DNA from: Isochrysis galbana | Lineage: Eukaryota > Haptophyta > Isochrysidales > Isochrysidaceae | NCBI GenBank assembly: GCA_018136815.1 | Contig: CM030939.1 | Coordinates: 682,001 to 746,000 of the forward strand | DNA length: 64,000 nucleotides | Reading direction: 5' to 3' | Part shown: piece by piece, positions 18,628 through 29,059 of the stretch | Numbering within the stretch: the stretch's first letter is position 1 | How the letters are laid out: each line of letters begins with the position of its first letter | Notes under the pieces: model-generated | Database searches by the model: none | The model's input: only the letters and a program-made list of their open reading frames with translations | What the model was told of the DNA's origin: nothing | Program-made: the position numbers and the translations under genes

Positions 18628-19490
18628 TATAAAAAAAACATCTGAAGATTCGGGCTACTCACGCTAGCTATACAGTCCACGTACTCACGGTACTCACTCA
18701 CGACATCGCCTATACCCCAGTTTACTCACTCCCTTACACTACCCCCTTCATTCCTTTGTCTTTGGTATCGGGGGGGGGGCCCGCGTGCACTACAACGGGC
18801 CAAGTGCAGGGGGTGGGCTGGGGCAGACCTGCTGGTGTGGTGTTCCTGTGGCAAAACAAACGTAAACGCCTGTTGCATGTGACACTTCGTGCCCCTGGGA
18901 GGTCTCGGCCCCCTCTTCTCGCGTCTTTTTCAAGTAACACCGCGTTTTCGCGGCATTCGTGTGTCGCTCGGGGTGTCGGCCTGTAAACATACCGTAAACA
19001 GGCGTGAGTCTTACCTTTTCTTGGGTCAGATCGCGTCGTTTTTTTGTCGTTCTTTTCTCGCGGTTCTCTTCGTTCTCTTACGGGCGTGCGATGCCTGCGC
19101 GCGCCATGGCACCCCTCTGAGGGGACCCTCGGGTCCCCCCAGAGGGCCAGCTGGGCCAGCTCAGGGGGCAGTGGAGGCTGGGGCTGGGCCCCTGGCCTCT
19201 CCTGCCTCTCCCTCGCTGGCCTCGCTGGTCCTGGGTGCCCTCCTGGCGGCTCAGGTGGTCTGTGGCTCAGTGGTGGAGTGGGGGGTCAGTACGATCAGGG
19301 GCCAGTGCAGGCGAATGCGTGCGGCGCGCGATGCGCGCTCGGCAAGGGTCTGTGCCAGAGTGATGTCAGCTCAGCCCCTGCCAGCAGGCAGGGGCTGAGG
19401 TTGAGTGTGCAGGCCCACCCAGGGGGTGTCTGCGTTGGAGGAGGGGGGGCACGGGGCCCCCATGACCCTATCAGTTTTACTGATAGTTTC
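18628..19490 (-). mobile_element. Non-autonomous retroelement, 863 bp, copy 2
   Basis: It is near-identical in structure to 4181-5045 and lies between perfect 17-bp duplications. Sense-strand 5' end: the CTATCAGTAAAACTGATAG palindrome. Sense-strand 3' end: CTTCAGATG followed by eight T and ATA. Like copy 1 it has no convincing ORF and shares its tail with the LINEs. Confidence 0.85.
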
Positions 19491-19507
19491 TTAGTCGAGT
19501 TATGTGA
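19491..19507. repeat. 17-bp target-site duplication, right copy
   Basis: Exact partner of 18611-18627. Confidence 0.9.
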
Positions 19508-20195
19508 GAAAGTCGTGGGGCGAGAGTCGGGGTGTTTTCCTGGGTGTCTCTGTCCGTCGTCCTGTCGCCAGTCGTCATCCGTCGTCGCTCTCGCTCTCGT
19601 CGCTCTCGCTCTCGTAACACTCATACCCAACAACCTCGCCTCTCCTCACCAGCCCCTGCCATCACAGCCCTCCTCTCACTCGCCCTCGTCTCTCGCCGCT
19701 CGCTCGATGCCGCTCTCGCCGCCGTCCTCGCCCTCGCTCAAGCCCGCCTGCCCGCCTTCCTCTGCTGACGGGCTTCAGCCCGTCAGCACCTCTGAAGCCG
19801 TCTCCTCCGCCGCGCCTGCCGCCGGCATGCCTCCTTCCTCATTGCCCTCAGGCCCTATGGGCCATCACAATTCGTCACGGCGGTGGCCAAACTGTGGGGC
19901 GCCAAGCAGCTGCTGTAGTAGCCTATCCCCTATGTTTATGAGAGTGAGTGTGTGTGCCATTACTTGTTCCTAGACAATTAACAATCGCATTGACAAATGC
20001 AACTTTGGCAATGACAATGTAGCTGTTTATGGTCTCCGGCTGGGGTTTATGATCTCCGGCTGAGGCTCGTTTTTGCTCATGCCTATCGCGTATAGATAGC
20101 CGACTATATGGGGGGGGGAAACCTCTTAATATTCTCGCCGTCGCGCGTGGCTATGGAATGTAGGCCCACCCAACTGTGACGAGGGATGTCCCTGA
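19508..20195. other. Non-coding stretch with a hairpin and a shared motif
   Basis: 19764-19787 is a perfect hairpin, GCTGACGGGCT-TC-AGCCCGTCAGC. The segment GCCCTCAGGCCCTATGGGCC at about 19845 recurs at 28749 (diverged) and, reversed, near 61800. I see no gene. Confidence 0.5.
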
Positions 20196-20260
20196 GACTC
20201 CCCTGAGAGTTGGGGGGCTGGGGTTGATGCTGTAGGGAGCAATTGAGACTTTTCGAGGCG

Positions 20261-20282
20261 GAAGCGCCAATTTTGGCGCTTC
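20261..20282. repeat. 22-bp perfect palindrome GAAGCGCCAATTTTGGCGCTTC
   Basis: It lies just 3' of GT47 copy 1 and is preserved at 56005-56026 beside copy 2. It could act as a transcript-end hairpin or be the tip of a duplicated unit. Confidence 0.85.
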
Positions 20283-20321
20283 GGCAGTAAGGAGTTAATT
20301 GCACGATGCTAAATTTGGCGG

Positions 20322-22197
20322 TTAAAGTCTACGATCTCCGTTCTGCCGAGCTTCCATGTGGCGGGGCACAACTAGGCACTCACTAAGGCTTGTCGCTTGC
20401 AAAATGGGCCATTCTTTGGGGCCCTGCGGCCAATGCTGCCTCGTAACTGTAGGATGTTTCCGCGATGAACTGAATTGGTTGGTCGAAATGTTGTGGCGTT
20501 TATTGTGTGACGCAACATGGCACATCTCTGCGAGTATGAAGTCTTGTGCAGCGAGCGCGCCGCTCTCTTCACCGTTGGCATCGTGTGCTGAGACTTTGCG
20601 CTTAGCAGCATAGACAAAGGCTGGACGTGCTGCCTTGGCAGCCTCAGCCATTTGACGGAGTTTCTCGTCGTCAATCTCGTCAAGAGTATGTAGCACCCCT
20701 TCGGTATGGTCGAGTGCAACCGATGTGGGAAGGATCAAGGCGAACGCGCAGTAATCGAGCCATCGCGTGCACGGAAGCATGAGCGTCATTGACCGGTGGA
20801 GCCACGCCCATTGCGAGTAACTTACAATCTCGCGCGTTTGAGAATCAAGAGCCAACCACCGATCATAAAGCGGCTCATCGACGTTGTGTCGTTGCGCGAG
20901 AGCTCCCTCACGTTCTTTGGCGTGTGGAGCGGCGTAGCCAGCAGGCGGACCGAATTTGCTTTGTTTGAGGCCAACCTGATACGTCACGCCACCATAGGGC
21001 GTGTCTGGCAGCAGGAGTAATGGAAGGCATCCGCCAGCGGCTCCAACCAGAACAGACTCGCTCACCTTGCCCGTGGCAACATTGTCGCCCGGCGAAATGA
21101 CGCAAAACCGGTGGTTTAGTGTGACATTCAAGTATTGAGCGACAGCCATTCGAGGGGCCATCCCCTTGGAGGCAGGAGGTGTGTCCTTGATCAAATCTCA
21201 GTCCACATCGTATGACTTCAAGCCTTGGCATGTTCGGCGGAGAGCGGAAGGAGATGCAGCACACCGCCTCTGTTTGCGGCAATATGGTTTGCAGAAGTTC
21301 TCGTAGTTGTTCTCGATGGCGTCTGGATCGGTGCAGATCTCGTATGCATTGATGGTACAATTCATGGTTGCCGAGTAAATCGTGATGGCAGGGTCAAAAC
21401 CATGCACTTGCGCTTTGCGAAGGGCAACCCACAACGTGAAGCGAAACGCTGAGATGTACAATTTTGGCGTGTGTCCTCCGAAAAAGACAAGACGTCGCTG
21501 GTGGTAGGGTAAGATGCTGGGTGGCGGGAAGAGGCCAGTGAGCCATCCTCCGCCACCAAATCTACCACCTGCCGCCTCCTCGTTCATGCATGCGGGTATG
21601 ACCACGCTGTTGGCAGACTGCTTGTTCCAACGAAGGATCATGAGGCCATCGGCGTCCACGGTGGATGCCTGCCATGTAGGAGGATACAAGTCGCAGGTGT
21701 ACGTCGCGGCGACTGTAGCCCGGTTGTCCACGGGCCAAGCAGGCCAAACATGCTCGAATTCTGTTTCCCCATGACGAGACCCGTCCTTCTGCTTGCGTCG
21801 GGCGCCCTTTCCGAAGACTTGAGCTTGCACCTCTGGTACCTCTGAGTTGGCGCCTGCGTGGTGCCTTGAAATGATCTCGTCCCAGGCCTGTGCGACGGCA
21901 AATAAACGCCCCCCGAGGCAGCTGGCGGTAAGGTTGGTGAGCAGCAGCACCACATCCGCTCCGCCCCCCTTGTCCACGAGCCATGGATGGCCATCAGACA
22001 GGTAGCGCTGAAGCCACAGCTCAGCCGAGTATGGGTTGGCCGGCCAATTGGGTGCCACATGCGAGAGAACGGCGCCCCGGCCGTAGCTCAGATTGGCGCG
22101 GACTGAGCAGATGCACGGCACAACGAGAGGTGGACAAGGCTGCCGCTGCCGCCACCGCCACCGCAGCCGCTGGTGAGGAAGCCGACATCTCGCGCAT
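20322..22197 (-). pseudogene. Exostosin-like (GT47) glycosyltransferase, copy 1, disrupted
   Basis: GT47 enzymes transfer sugars in the Golgi. Order on the minus strand: MREMSASSPAAAV; NLSYGRGAVLSHVAPNWPAN; SAELWLQRYLSDGHPWL; VVLLLTNLTASC; QRRLVFFGGHTPKLYISAFR (the R-x-x-L-x-F-F-G-G block); MAPRMAVAQYLNVTLNHRFC; VISPGDNVATGKVSESVLVG followed by AAGGCLPLLLL. The last matches the exostosin signature with a conserved Cys, S/P-G-D and E. Two lesions are visible: a 1-nt insertion near 22095, before NLSYGRG, and TGA at DVD-stop-DLIKD near 21200 where copy 2 has TGG. The ~2.1-kb unit reappears inverted at 53.99-56.07 kb. Confidence 0.75.
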
Positions 22198-22483
22198 CGT
22201 GCGCCACAGCACGAGCCTTCCCACCTCGGCGCACTTGTACTCCACGTCGGAGTTCCTGGTTTCACTGGTGTAAAGGTAGCCGGGGGCTCAGCGCACGCGG
22301 GGGCTCAGCGCACGCCGCACTCCGCTCGTGTCTGAGTTGAGTTCTATTGTAGACGTGTCAGTTCTACTGCCGGTGTGGCAACGTCGTCGTTTACCCCATC
22401 GCTAGAGTACGCTAGCCGATCGATGTTACCTCTCGTCTACACAACGTTGCTATCTATCACTCGGCCCCCTTGGTATGGGGCCA

Positions 22484-22565
22484 AACCTGGTACCCCCGCC
22501 GAGAGGGATTCGCCCCTCTTCCTCGCGCGATTGACGATTGACGATTGAGCGCACGCAGCCCACTT
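22484..22565 (+). mobile_element. Relic of a Copia leader/PBS region
   Basis: TGGTACCCCCGCCGAGAGGG and the following GATTCGCCCCTC-type segment match the sequence just inside the 5' LTR of the Copia element (44040-44116, minus strand). No LTR or ORF accompanies it. Confidence 0.5.
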
Positions 22566-22599
22566 CTAGGACGGTCACTCACGACTCACGCTTTTTAAC

Positions 22600-23350
22600 C
22601 ACTATTTTCCAACTAAGTTTATACTTGGTTCGCCCATGGGGGGGCACGAGCCCCCCTCTCTCTCCACTCCTCCCCTGCCGTGGGGGAGGAACCACCCATC
22701 CTCCTGGCATGCCTGATGGCTTGCCACTTGCCAGGAGGCCACCGCCCTGCTGACCCACTCTCCCACTGACAGGCACGCCTGGTTCGCTCGTCCTGGCCCC
22801 TCGTGGCCAGCCCATCGCTCCAACCCCCCCTCCCCCCCAGGTCGACAGGCAGACAGGTGCAGATTGGGGGCCCCTGAGGCTCAGGAGCGCCAGCGAGGGA
22901 GAGGCAGGGGAGGCCATGGCCCAGCCCCAGCCTCCTCTGCCCCCAGAGCTGGCCTCCAGGAGCCTCCAGGGGTCGCCAGCAGGCAGCTGCAGGCCTGCCG
23001 CAGGCGCGCCATCGCGCGTGCCGCAGGAGAGGGGAGAGAGAGCGCGGAGAAGGGGGTGGGCGGAGCGAGAGCTCCGCTGACCGAAAAATAGGTAAGTCCC
23101 GCACCTGTTTACAGGATAAGTCGGGGCTGAGGCCGCCGCCCACTCGGAGACACAGGAGGAAGGGGGGGAATGATCACCGGGGGGAGGCGCGGGCCACCGG
23201 ACCATATCTAAGCCCTTCACCCCTATCCCCCTAGTAGTGCACGGGGGGAGTCGCCTTATGGCGGGGGGAGAAGGGCCGGGGGAGTGGGGGTATAGAAAGT
23301 TTTCCTACGTGAGTAGAAAGTAGAGGGTCCACGGCCGCGTGTGCGGTGAG
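22600..23350 (-). repeat. Dispersed GC-rich repeat (relative of the 865-bp family)
   Basis: The reverse strand shares the GGCAGTGGAGGCTGGGGCTG-type block with 4720, 19160, 24800 and 57810. The right third, 23020-23350, is nearly identical to 45740-46105, including GACTATTAAAAGGTTTA at its end. The strand is assigned from this similarity. No gene was seen. Confidence 0.65.
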
Positions 23351-23505
23351 ACTATTAAAAGGTTTAATTTTAACCACTATTTTCCACCCCTCCTAGGTGT
23401 CCAAGGATTCCCCAGGGACGCCCCTTACCTGCCCCCCCAGACCCCCCCCCCCCAGTGTTGGGGCATCAGCTTGTCAGCTTACATCAATTGACGATTGACG
23501 AGGGA

Positions 23506-24213
23506 AAGAAGGGCGGCAGGGACAAGCGGTGGTGCACACGCGTAGGATGCGTGAGGGTGCTGGTCCGGACGTTAAAGGCCACCGAAGCGAGCTTCCCCCG
23601 TTTGTGGAGTCCCAGATTCAGGACATCTATGGGGGGTGTGAGGTGGGCTTTCTCAAGGAGTCTATTCGCAAGCGATCAGAAGCGCAGGGCTGTCGAGCAA
23701 GTGTAACTAGTTTAATTCCATGTCCTGTGAGTGACCGTGTGCGGAATGGGCGTTGCAGCATGTTGTCATGAGACTCTGAGACCACTTCCAATGTTTCAGA
23801 ATCGTACATATTGTCTATTTTCCCACCCTCCCAACAGTTTCCAAGAAAAGAATATGAGTACTCCGATCATTTTTACTGATGTGGGCATCCGGGGACGCAG
23901 GTAGCGGTAAATGAAAATTCTGAAACATTGGAAGTGGTCTCAGAGTCTCATGACAACATGCTGCAACGCCCATTCCGCACACGGTCACTCACAGGACATG
24001 GAATTAAACTAGTTACACTTGCTCGACAGCCCTGCGCTTCTGATCGCTTGCGAACAGACTCCTTGAGAAAGCCCACCTCACACCCCCCATAGATGTCCTG
24101 AATCTGGGACTCCACAAACGGGGGAAGCTCGCTTCGGTGGCCTTTAACGTCCGGACCAGCACCCTCACGCATCCTATGCGTGTGCACCACCGCTTGTCCC
24201 TGCCGCCCTTCTT
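23506..24213. repeat. 297-bp near-perfect inverted repeat with a 114-bp loop
   Basis: Arms 23506-23802 and 23917-24213 are reverse complements with only a few differences (for example TCTATTCGC against TCTGTTCGC, and CACGCGTAGG against CACGCATAGG). The loop is 23803-23916. Each arm carries the 3' part of the unknown gene described at 23948-24531. A transcript through it would form a long hairpin RNA. Confidence 0.95.
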
Positions 24214-24531
24214 GCCGACACGCTTCTGCCGTATGAGGGCCAGGCACTCCCAGGAGGCCTCCCACGTCTGCCCGTCTGCCTCCAGCAGCCTCCCGCGCAG
24301 CCAGCCAGCACTGCACATCATCATCACATGCATCCCTATATCTATCGCCGCCTGTGCCGCCCCATCGCCCTCCAGGTTGTGCACAGAGCACAGCCGCGCC
24401 GTGTTGGTCGCCTTCTTGCCGTGCTGTACGCAGGACACATGCAGCGCGGGCAGCCGCTGCAGCCGCGCCATCACATCCATCCACTGCCTGGGCCTCCATC
24501 CCCTACGGATCACCGAACTCCAATGCCCCAT
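23948..24531 (-). pseudogene. Unknown protein family member (degenerate), paralogue of 44450-44930
   Basis: Read over two frames it has LPALHVSCVQHGKKATNTAR, then CSAGWLRGRLLEADGQTWE, KRWCTRIGCVR, and after a frameshift GHRSELPPFVESQIQDIYGG. These align with 44560-44930 (CTEQWLQGVRLDADGQQW, FRWCTRLGCVR, GHRSKLPRCVERKVEELHG). Conserved Cys, Trp and His suggest a small, perhaps metal-binding, domain. I do not recognise the family. Its 3' part forms one arm of the inverted repeat. Confidence 0.5.
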
Positions 24532-24719
24532 ACATGGAGCGAGGGCCTGTAGAGGCGGGCAGGTGGGCAGCCAGCGCGCCCGCCACCCGCCGTCTCGCGC
24601 CAGAGTTAGAAACCCTTAAGAACCACCTTAACCCTAGTACTTCCCTTAAACCCCGTTTTCTAATGCTGACATTCAGGCTATATGCCTCTCCCTCTCTCCA
24701 TTCTCCTCCGCCCCTCTCC

Positions 24720-25125
24720 CTGCGGCGCGTCGCCATGCGGCGCGCCACGGCCTGCTCTCAGAGGGCCTTTGGGGGCTCCCAGAGGGCCAGCAAGGGCAGC
24801 TCAGGGGGCAGTGGAGGCTGGGGCTCAGCCCCTGGCCCCCCCTGCCTCTCCCACGCTTGCCACGCTGGCCATTGGAGCCTCCCAGTGGCCTCTGTATGCC
24901 TGGCGACCAGGGGAGGGGGGGGAGTCAGCTCGAGGGCAGGCCCATGCTGGGCGTGGGAGTGCGAGTCTCGGCCCGCGCCCACTAGGGGTCTGGGCCAGAG
25001 TGTTGATTGCCCAGCCCCTGCCAAAGGGCAGGGGCTGGGGTTGATTGTACGGGCCCACCCCGGGGGGTGTCCGCGATGGAGAGAGGGGGGCGCGAGGCCC
25101 CCATTGACCCCCACTTATAAAAGTA
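24720..25125. repeat. GC-rich repeat related to the 865-bp family
   Basis: Shares GCAGCTCAGGGGGCAGTGGA and CAGCCCCTGCCAAAGGGCAG hairpins with 4700-5040 and 19150-19480. It ends in ACTTATAAAAGTAGGT rather than the CTATCAG palindrome and runs straight into a LINE fragment. Confidence 0.65.
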
Positions 25126-25129
25126 GGTT

Positions 25130-25905
25130 GGCCTCGACGAACTGACACGACGGGAGAGGAACTATCCATCAAAAGACTCTTCCTCTGCCCCGACGGCACG
25201 TGCCCCAAAGCACTACCCATACTATACCTGCTGGCTTGGAGATACATCATCACAGACTTCTACAGAATACATTACGACAACGCCTTTTTCTCGGAAGAAT
25301 CGGTGCTAATCCGCATCATAGAAAGATTCACGAAACTAAGCTGCGCATTCATCTTCGCAGACTCGACAGATTCATCGAGGACCGCCCAAGCGGGTCTGGG
25401 ACGTCAACCCAAAAAGAGAATCGACGTGAGCGCGTTGAGACCTCTGTACGAAGCGGATAGCAAAGGTAACCTCACTCCCAGCGCGGAACTGCTGGCGCTA
25501 GCCTCACGGCTAGGGATAGAATATATGGTAAAGAACGCCTCGGGGACGGGCTCGGCGCCAAACCAATCAAACAACTGATCAAACAACGTAGAAGTCTAGC
25601 TCAGACAGAGCTAAGCACAAGCCCCCGAACACACCCCAAGACACACGAGCAACATAAGGTCGATCGGGAAAAAGTGCCACATGTGAAAAGTACAACAGGC
25701 CTGCCCTGAACACGCGTCCGTAACCAGGCCCATGGTAGTGTACCAGGGCCGCACCCCCGACACCGAAGACAAAGGAATGAGGGGGGGAAGGAGAGGAAGT
25801 GGAGGGAGGGGATGAAAAGGGCGATGTCCGCTATGTGGAGGTAGAGACCGAGTAGCGATAGGTGTGTAGCCCTGAATCTTCAGATCTTTTTTTTTTTTTT
25901 TAGGA
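25130..25905 (+). mobile_element. LINE C-terminal fragment plus 3' UTR
   Basis: The frame ending at 25578 reads LLAWRYIITDFYRIHYDN, then GRQPKKRIDVSALRPLYE and LLALASRLGIEY. It matches the C-terminus of the large LINE (ILAWRYILTDFYNIQYGN, KLISPLYTVDKEFNL). The 3' UTR contains GTACCAGGGCCGCACCCC and AAGACAAAGGAATGAGGGGG. It ends GAATCTTCAGATC plus about 15 T, the oligo(T) tail. Confidence 0.85.
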
Positions 25906-26310
25906 GGGGCCCCGTTTCACTTTCGGAGGCCCCCTAGGGCCCTGCTAAGCCTCCTAGGGGCTCCCAATATAGCCATATGTGCTATAAACATGTTCATCGT
26001 CCACCACGTGGACTACGGAAGTACTAGGGTTAACAGTAACCCCCCGTTCGTACCGCTGTCGGGTTCGGGACTTCTCTCTCGGCTTTCGCTCTCCCTAGAG
26101 CTACTACCCCACCCGACCCATTGTTAGGCTGTGCGCGTGCCTTAGGAGAATTTAAATATCCTATAAGGCAATCTCACCCACCCGCGATAGAAGTAGAACC
26201 CAGCGGGTACGAATATTTCTAATACCTGCTCTTTCTATCTTCTCTTCTTCCTGTCTCTCTCTCTTCTCTTCCTCTTGCGTCACTCCTCTCCTCGCGGTGA
26301 AGAGGAGTCA

Positions 26311-27480
26311 ATGGCTCCGCCGTCGCGGCACGACAAGCTTCTCGGACTGCTTCACGCAGCCCCATCGGAGGTTGCGAGGGCTGCCGCGGCGCGACAGCTG
26401 GGCGAGCTGCAGCGCGCCCACCCGCGCGAGCTTCACACGCTGCTCCCTCGCCTTCTCCGTCCCCTCTTCTCCATCGAGTGGAGTGAGCGGCGGGCGGCGG
26501 CTCTCGCTCTCGCAGAGGTTGCTGCTGGAGTACACTGGGGCTCCACAGGCGGCGACGGCTATGGAAGATGAGGCGGAGCACGCAGCACGTGCTGATTCCG
26601 CTGGCACATGCCTCTCCTTTGCCTCCTTCTCGATGATGACAATGCTGGCCGCGGGAAGACCGCTGCTCACCTCGTTGGGCGTCAAGGTTGACGAAGGTGA
26701 TGGGCTGGGCGGCTCGGCGAGGAAGAGACTGCTCAGGCAGAGGAAGGTGCTGCAGCAGCAGCGGGGCATGGAGAGCATGACGAGGGAGCTTGAGGGTGCG
26801 CGCGGGGCTCGTGCCAGGAGTGGTCAGCGGTGGGGATGCGGGCAGAGGTCAGCGGTGAGGATGCGGGCAGAGGTCAGCGGAGGGGATGCGGGCAGAGGAG
26901 AGCGAGGGCGATGGAGCTGTGGCAGCAGTCGCAGAGCTCCGAGCGGCTCAGGCAGAAGCGTTAGCTTCCCGCGGGCATGCGGTGCCTGAGGATCGAGGCA
27001 GCGCGAGGGCTGGAGCCTGACGGCGGCGCGCCAGTCGCCGCGCAAAGCCGCTGCCCCACTCGCTCCCCACGCGTTCGCACAGTTGCTGTGGAGGAGATCC
27101 TTGATGAACTTGACGTTGCCGCGGCGCTGGCCGCCGCGAGCTCTCGGCGCGCCGCCGCATGGGTCGGGCATGCTGGTGACAACGCGGCTTCGCGAGCGCT
27201 TGAGACCTCAGGCGCGGCGGCAGCTGCGATCTTGGCCTTCGCCCAAGCTGCATGTGTGCCGTGCTCCGTGTGCCGCCCATAACTCAGACTGCCTCTGTAT
27301 ACGCAGGCCAAGGCGCGCGCGCGCACGCCGCGGCGTCGGCGTTCTCGTGGCGCTTAAGGTGCCGCCAGCCAGCAGCGGGCACGAAACGACCGGCCAAAGG
27401 TGACGGCGCGCCGCCCGACGCCAAGCGTCAGACGACCGAGCCGGTGTAGGCAGCAGACGGAGTTTCGAATGTGCTGCGAG
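26311..27480 (+). pseudogene. MOT1: MOT1/BTAF1-like N-terminus, copy B, with start codon, broken
   Basis: ATG 26311 opens MAPPSRHDKLLGLLHAAPSE, RRAAARQLGEL-type helix 1 and HPRELHTLLPRLLRPLFS, then WSERRAAALALAEV. This is the first HEAT unit of MOT1 (family pattern: R-L-D-x-L-x-x-L, A-A-x-Q-L-G-E/D, HP-x-E-L-x-x-L-L, W-D-x-R). A frameshift leads to LSFASFSMMTMLAAGRPLLT and ARKRLLRQRKVLQQQRGME, also in MOT1 order (L-x-F-x-x-F, L-L-A-S, R-L-x-x-Q-K). From 26810 it parallels copy A and stops at about 27450, before the WPFEPLC block. A 25-bp unit with GATGCGGGCAGAG is repeated three times at 26820-26895. A pyrimidine-rich tract (26220-26280) precedes the ATG. Confidence 0.78.
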
Positions 27481-27624
27481 GGGTCATCGCCAGAGCAGGG
27501 TTGGAGCGGACGCAAGGGGCCCACGGGTACGGCGAGGCCCGCGGCGCGCTCTGACCCACGCACTTAGCTTCAAACACAAAGGGTGCAGCTAGTCGGGTAT
27601 GAGTAACTCCGGGTCGAGCGCGCC

Positions 27625-28437
27625 CCACCTGATCGTGGCTGACAATTACGCAGGTGAGCTTCGACTCTGCGAGGTGTGCTTGCAGCTAGATAACGGCGTC
27701 AAGAGCAAGATGATGCTCATCCAGAAGCAGCAGGTCGGGAGCGATGAATAGCGCCTTGGCCAACGCGAGGCGCATTCGCCAGCCGCCAGAGAGGCGGTCG
27801 GTCCGTCTTGCATTGCCTGTGAAAAGCCCTACCTAGAAAGGATGGTGCGAGCCTGCGACTCAGCCGAGTCGCGGCCGAGGATCTCGAGCTCTTTGTAGAT
27901 CTCGATGAGCCGCAACGCCGCCGCGTCGAGCTCTGCGTCGTCGCCCGCGTCATCGCCTGCTGCCTCGAGCTGTGCTTCGAGGTTCGCCTCCTCCGCGACG
28001 AGTGCGTGCCGCGTCTCGTGCGACGCGAGCAGCACCTCGATGCAGGAGACGGAGGAGGCATGCGCCTCTTGAGCGACGAGGAGGATCGAGATCCCCGTCG
28101 GGATGTTGGCGAGCGCGCGCCCCGTGATGTGCGCGGGAAGCGTCGACTTGCCCTTACCGTTTGGATCAAGGAAGCAATACTTGCGCCCCGCCTTGGGAGA
28201 GAGTCGAGCGCCCACGAAGAGGTCGGTGGAGCCGGCGCGGATAGAGAATGAGGGGATATCGAGGCCATCGCCAAGCGTGCTCGCCACGCTTCCGCCTGTG
28301 CCCCGCGCTTCTCGCCCTACGTCTCCGCGGCTGCGTACGCCTTCCAGCGCTCCTCGACGGCCTCGAGCTTCTTGAGGTTGCGCTTGTCCTTCCCACTCAG
28401 CTTCCCACTCTCCGTCAGCCGGAGCCGTAGAGCGCAC
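27625..28437 (-). pseudogene. ABCF1: ABCF1/GCN20-type ABC ATPase fragment, broken
   Basis: ABCF proteins are cytosolic twin-ATPase translation factors. This piece covers the first ATPase. FSIRAGSTDLFVGARL and then FLDPNGKGKSTL form a Walker A in which the first Gly is Asp. RALANIPTGISILLVAQE matches the ABCF1 I-P-x-x-I-D-V-L-L-x-E-Q-E segment. LVAEEANLEAQLEAAGDD to IYKELEILGRD is the coiled arm. After TAG and a frameshift near 27835 come [15 protein letters not shown] (signature) and [11 protein letters not shown] (Walker B). HHLALDAVI and a TAG follow where the family has W, then CVIVSHDQ. The usual DEPTNHLDL is shortened. Confidence 0.85.
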
Positions 28438-28574
28438 AGCTCCGCCTACACCTCAGCCAGCTTGGTCACCGCCTCTCCCTCGCCGTCCGACGGTATCTCG
28501 CTCCTCCCGCGCGTCCGCCGAACAGAGAGAGAAAAGTCTTAACAATAAAAAAACTTTTAATATTCTTCTGAGGA

Positions 28575-28665
28575 GAGGAGTGGAGCTGTGGTTGTGGGGC
28601 GTGTGGAGGTGGAGGGACTGATGTATGTAACATGTGAGATACAGCCCCTCAACGGCATGGGACGC
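28575..28665. repeat. Dispersed repeat shared with 7680-7785
   Basis: GTGGAGCTGTGGTTGTGGGG and TGTAACATGTGAGATACAGC match 7690-7760. To 29050 the remaining sequence shows only the CCTTATGGGCCATCCCAATT motif at about 28757, shared with 19852 and 61800. Confidence 0.55.
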
Positions 28666-29059
28666 CTAAGACGTTCTGTTCGCCCGACATGAATATGTGG
28701 TCGCGACCGGCCCGTCGCGCCGCACGGCTACTTGAGGAGTTGCACCTGAAGGCCTCAGGCCTTATGGGCCATCCCAATTCGTCACGAGAGCTCTGGGCTT
28801 TGCCTTTGCATGGCCACCACCTTTAGGCCATTCTTCGGGCCCGATCGCCGGCGCGATCGGACGTCGCGGAAGCTCCGCGTTTCTAATAGTGATGCGCCCT
28901 ACATTCACCACTTTGATTCCCTCCCGTGAGCGCCCGCCTCAATCTCCCAAAATAGCCCGCCACGCGCGGGGGAAGGGGGAAGGGAGGGGGGTCCCTCACC
29001 GACGCCATTGCCCTTCGTGGGGCGGGTAGGGGGTCGTTCGGAGGGGGCGGAGGCGGCTG

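Noticed and set aside
20428-21020. Plus-strand ORFs opposite the GT47 copies (for example an 85-codon frame at 20356-20613)
   Set aside because: They appear at both GT47 copies simply because the DNA is duplicated. The exostosin motifs are on the other strand.
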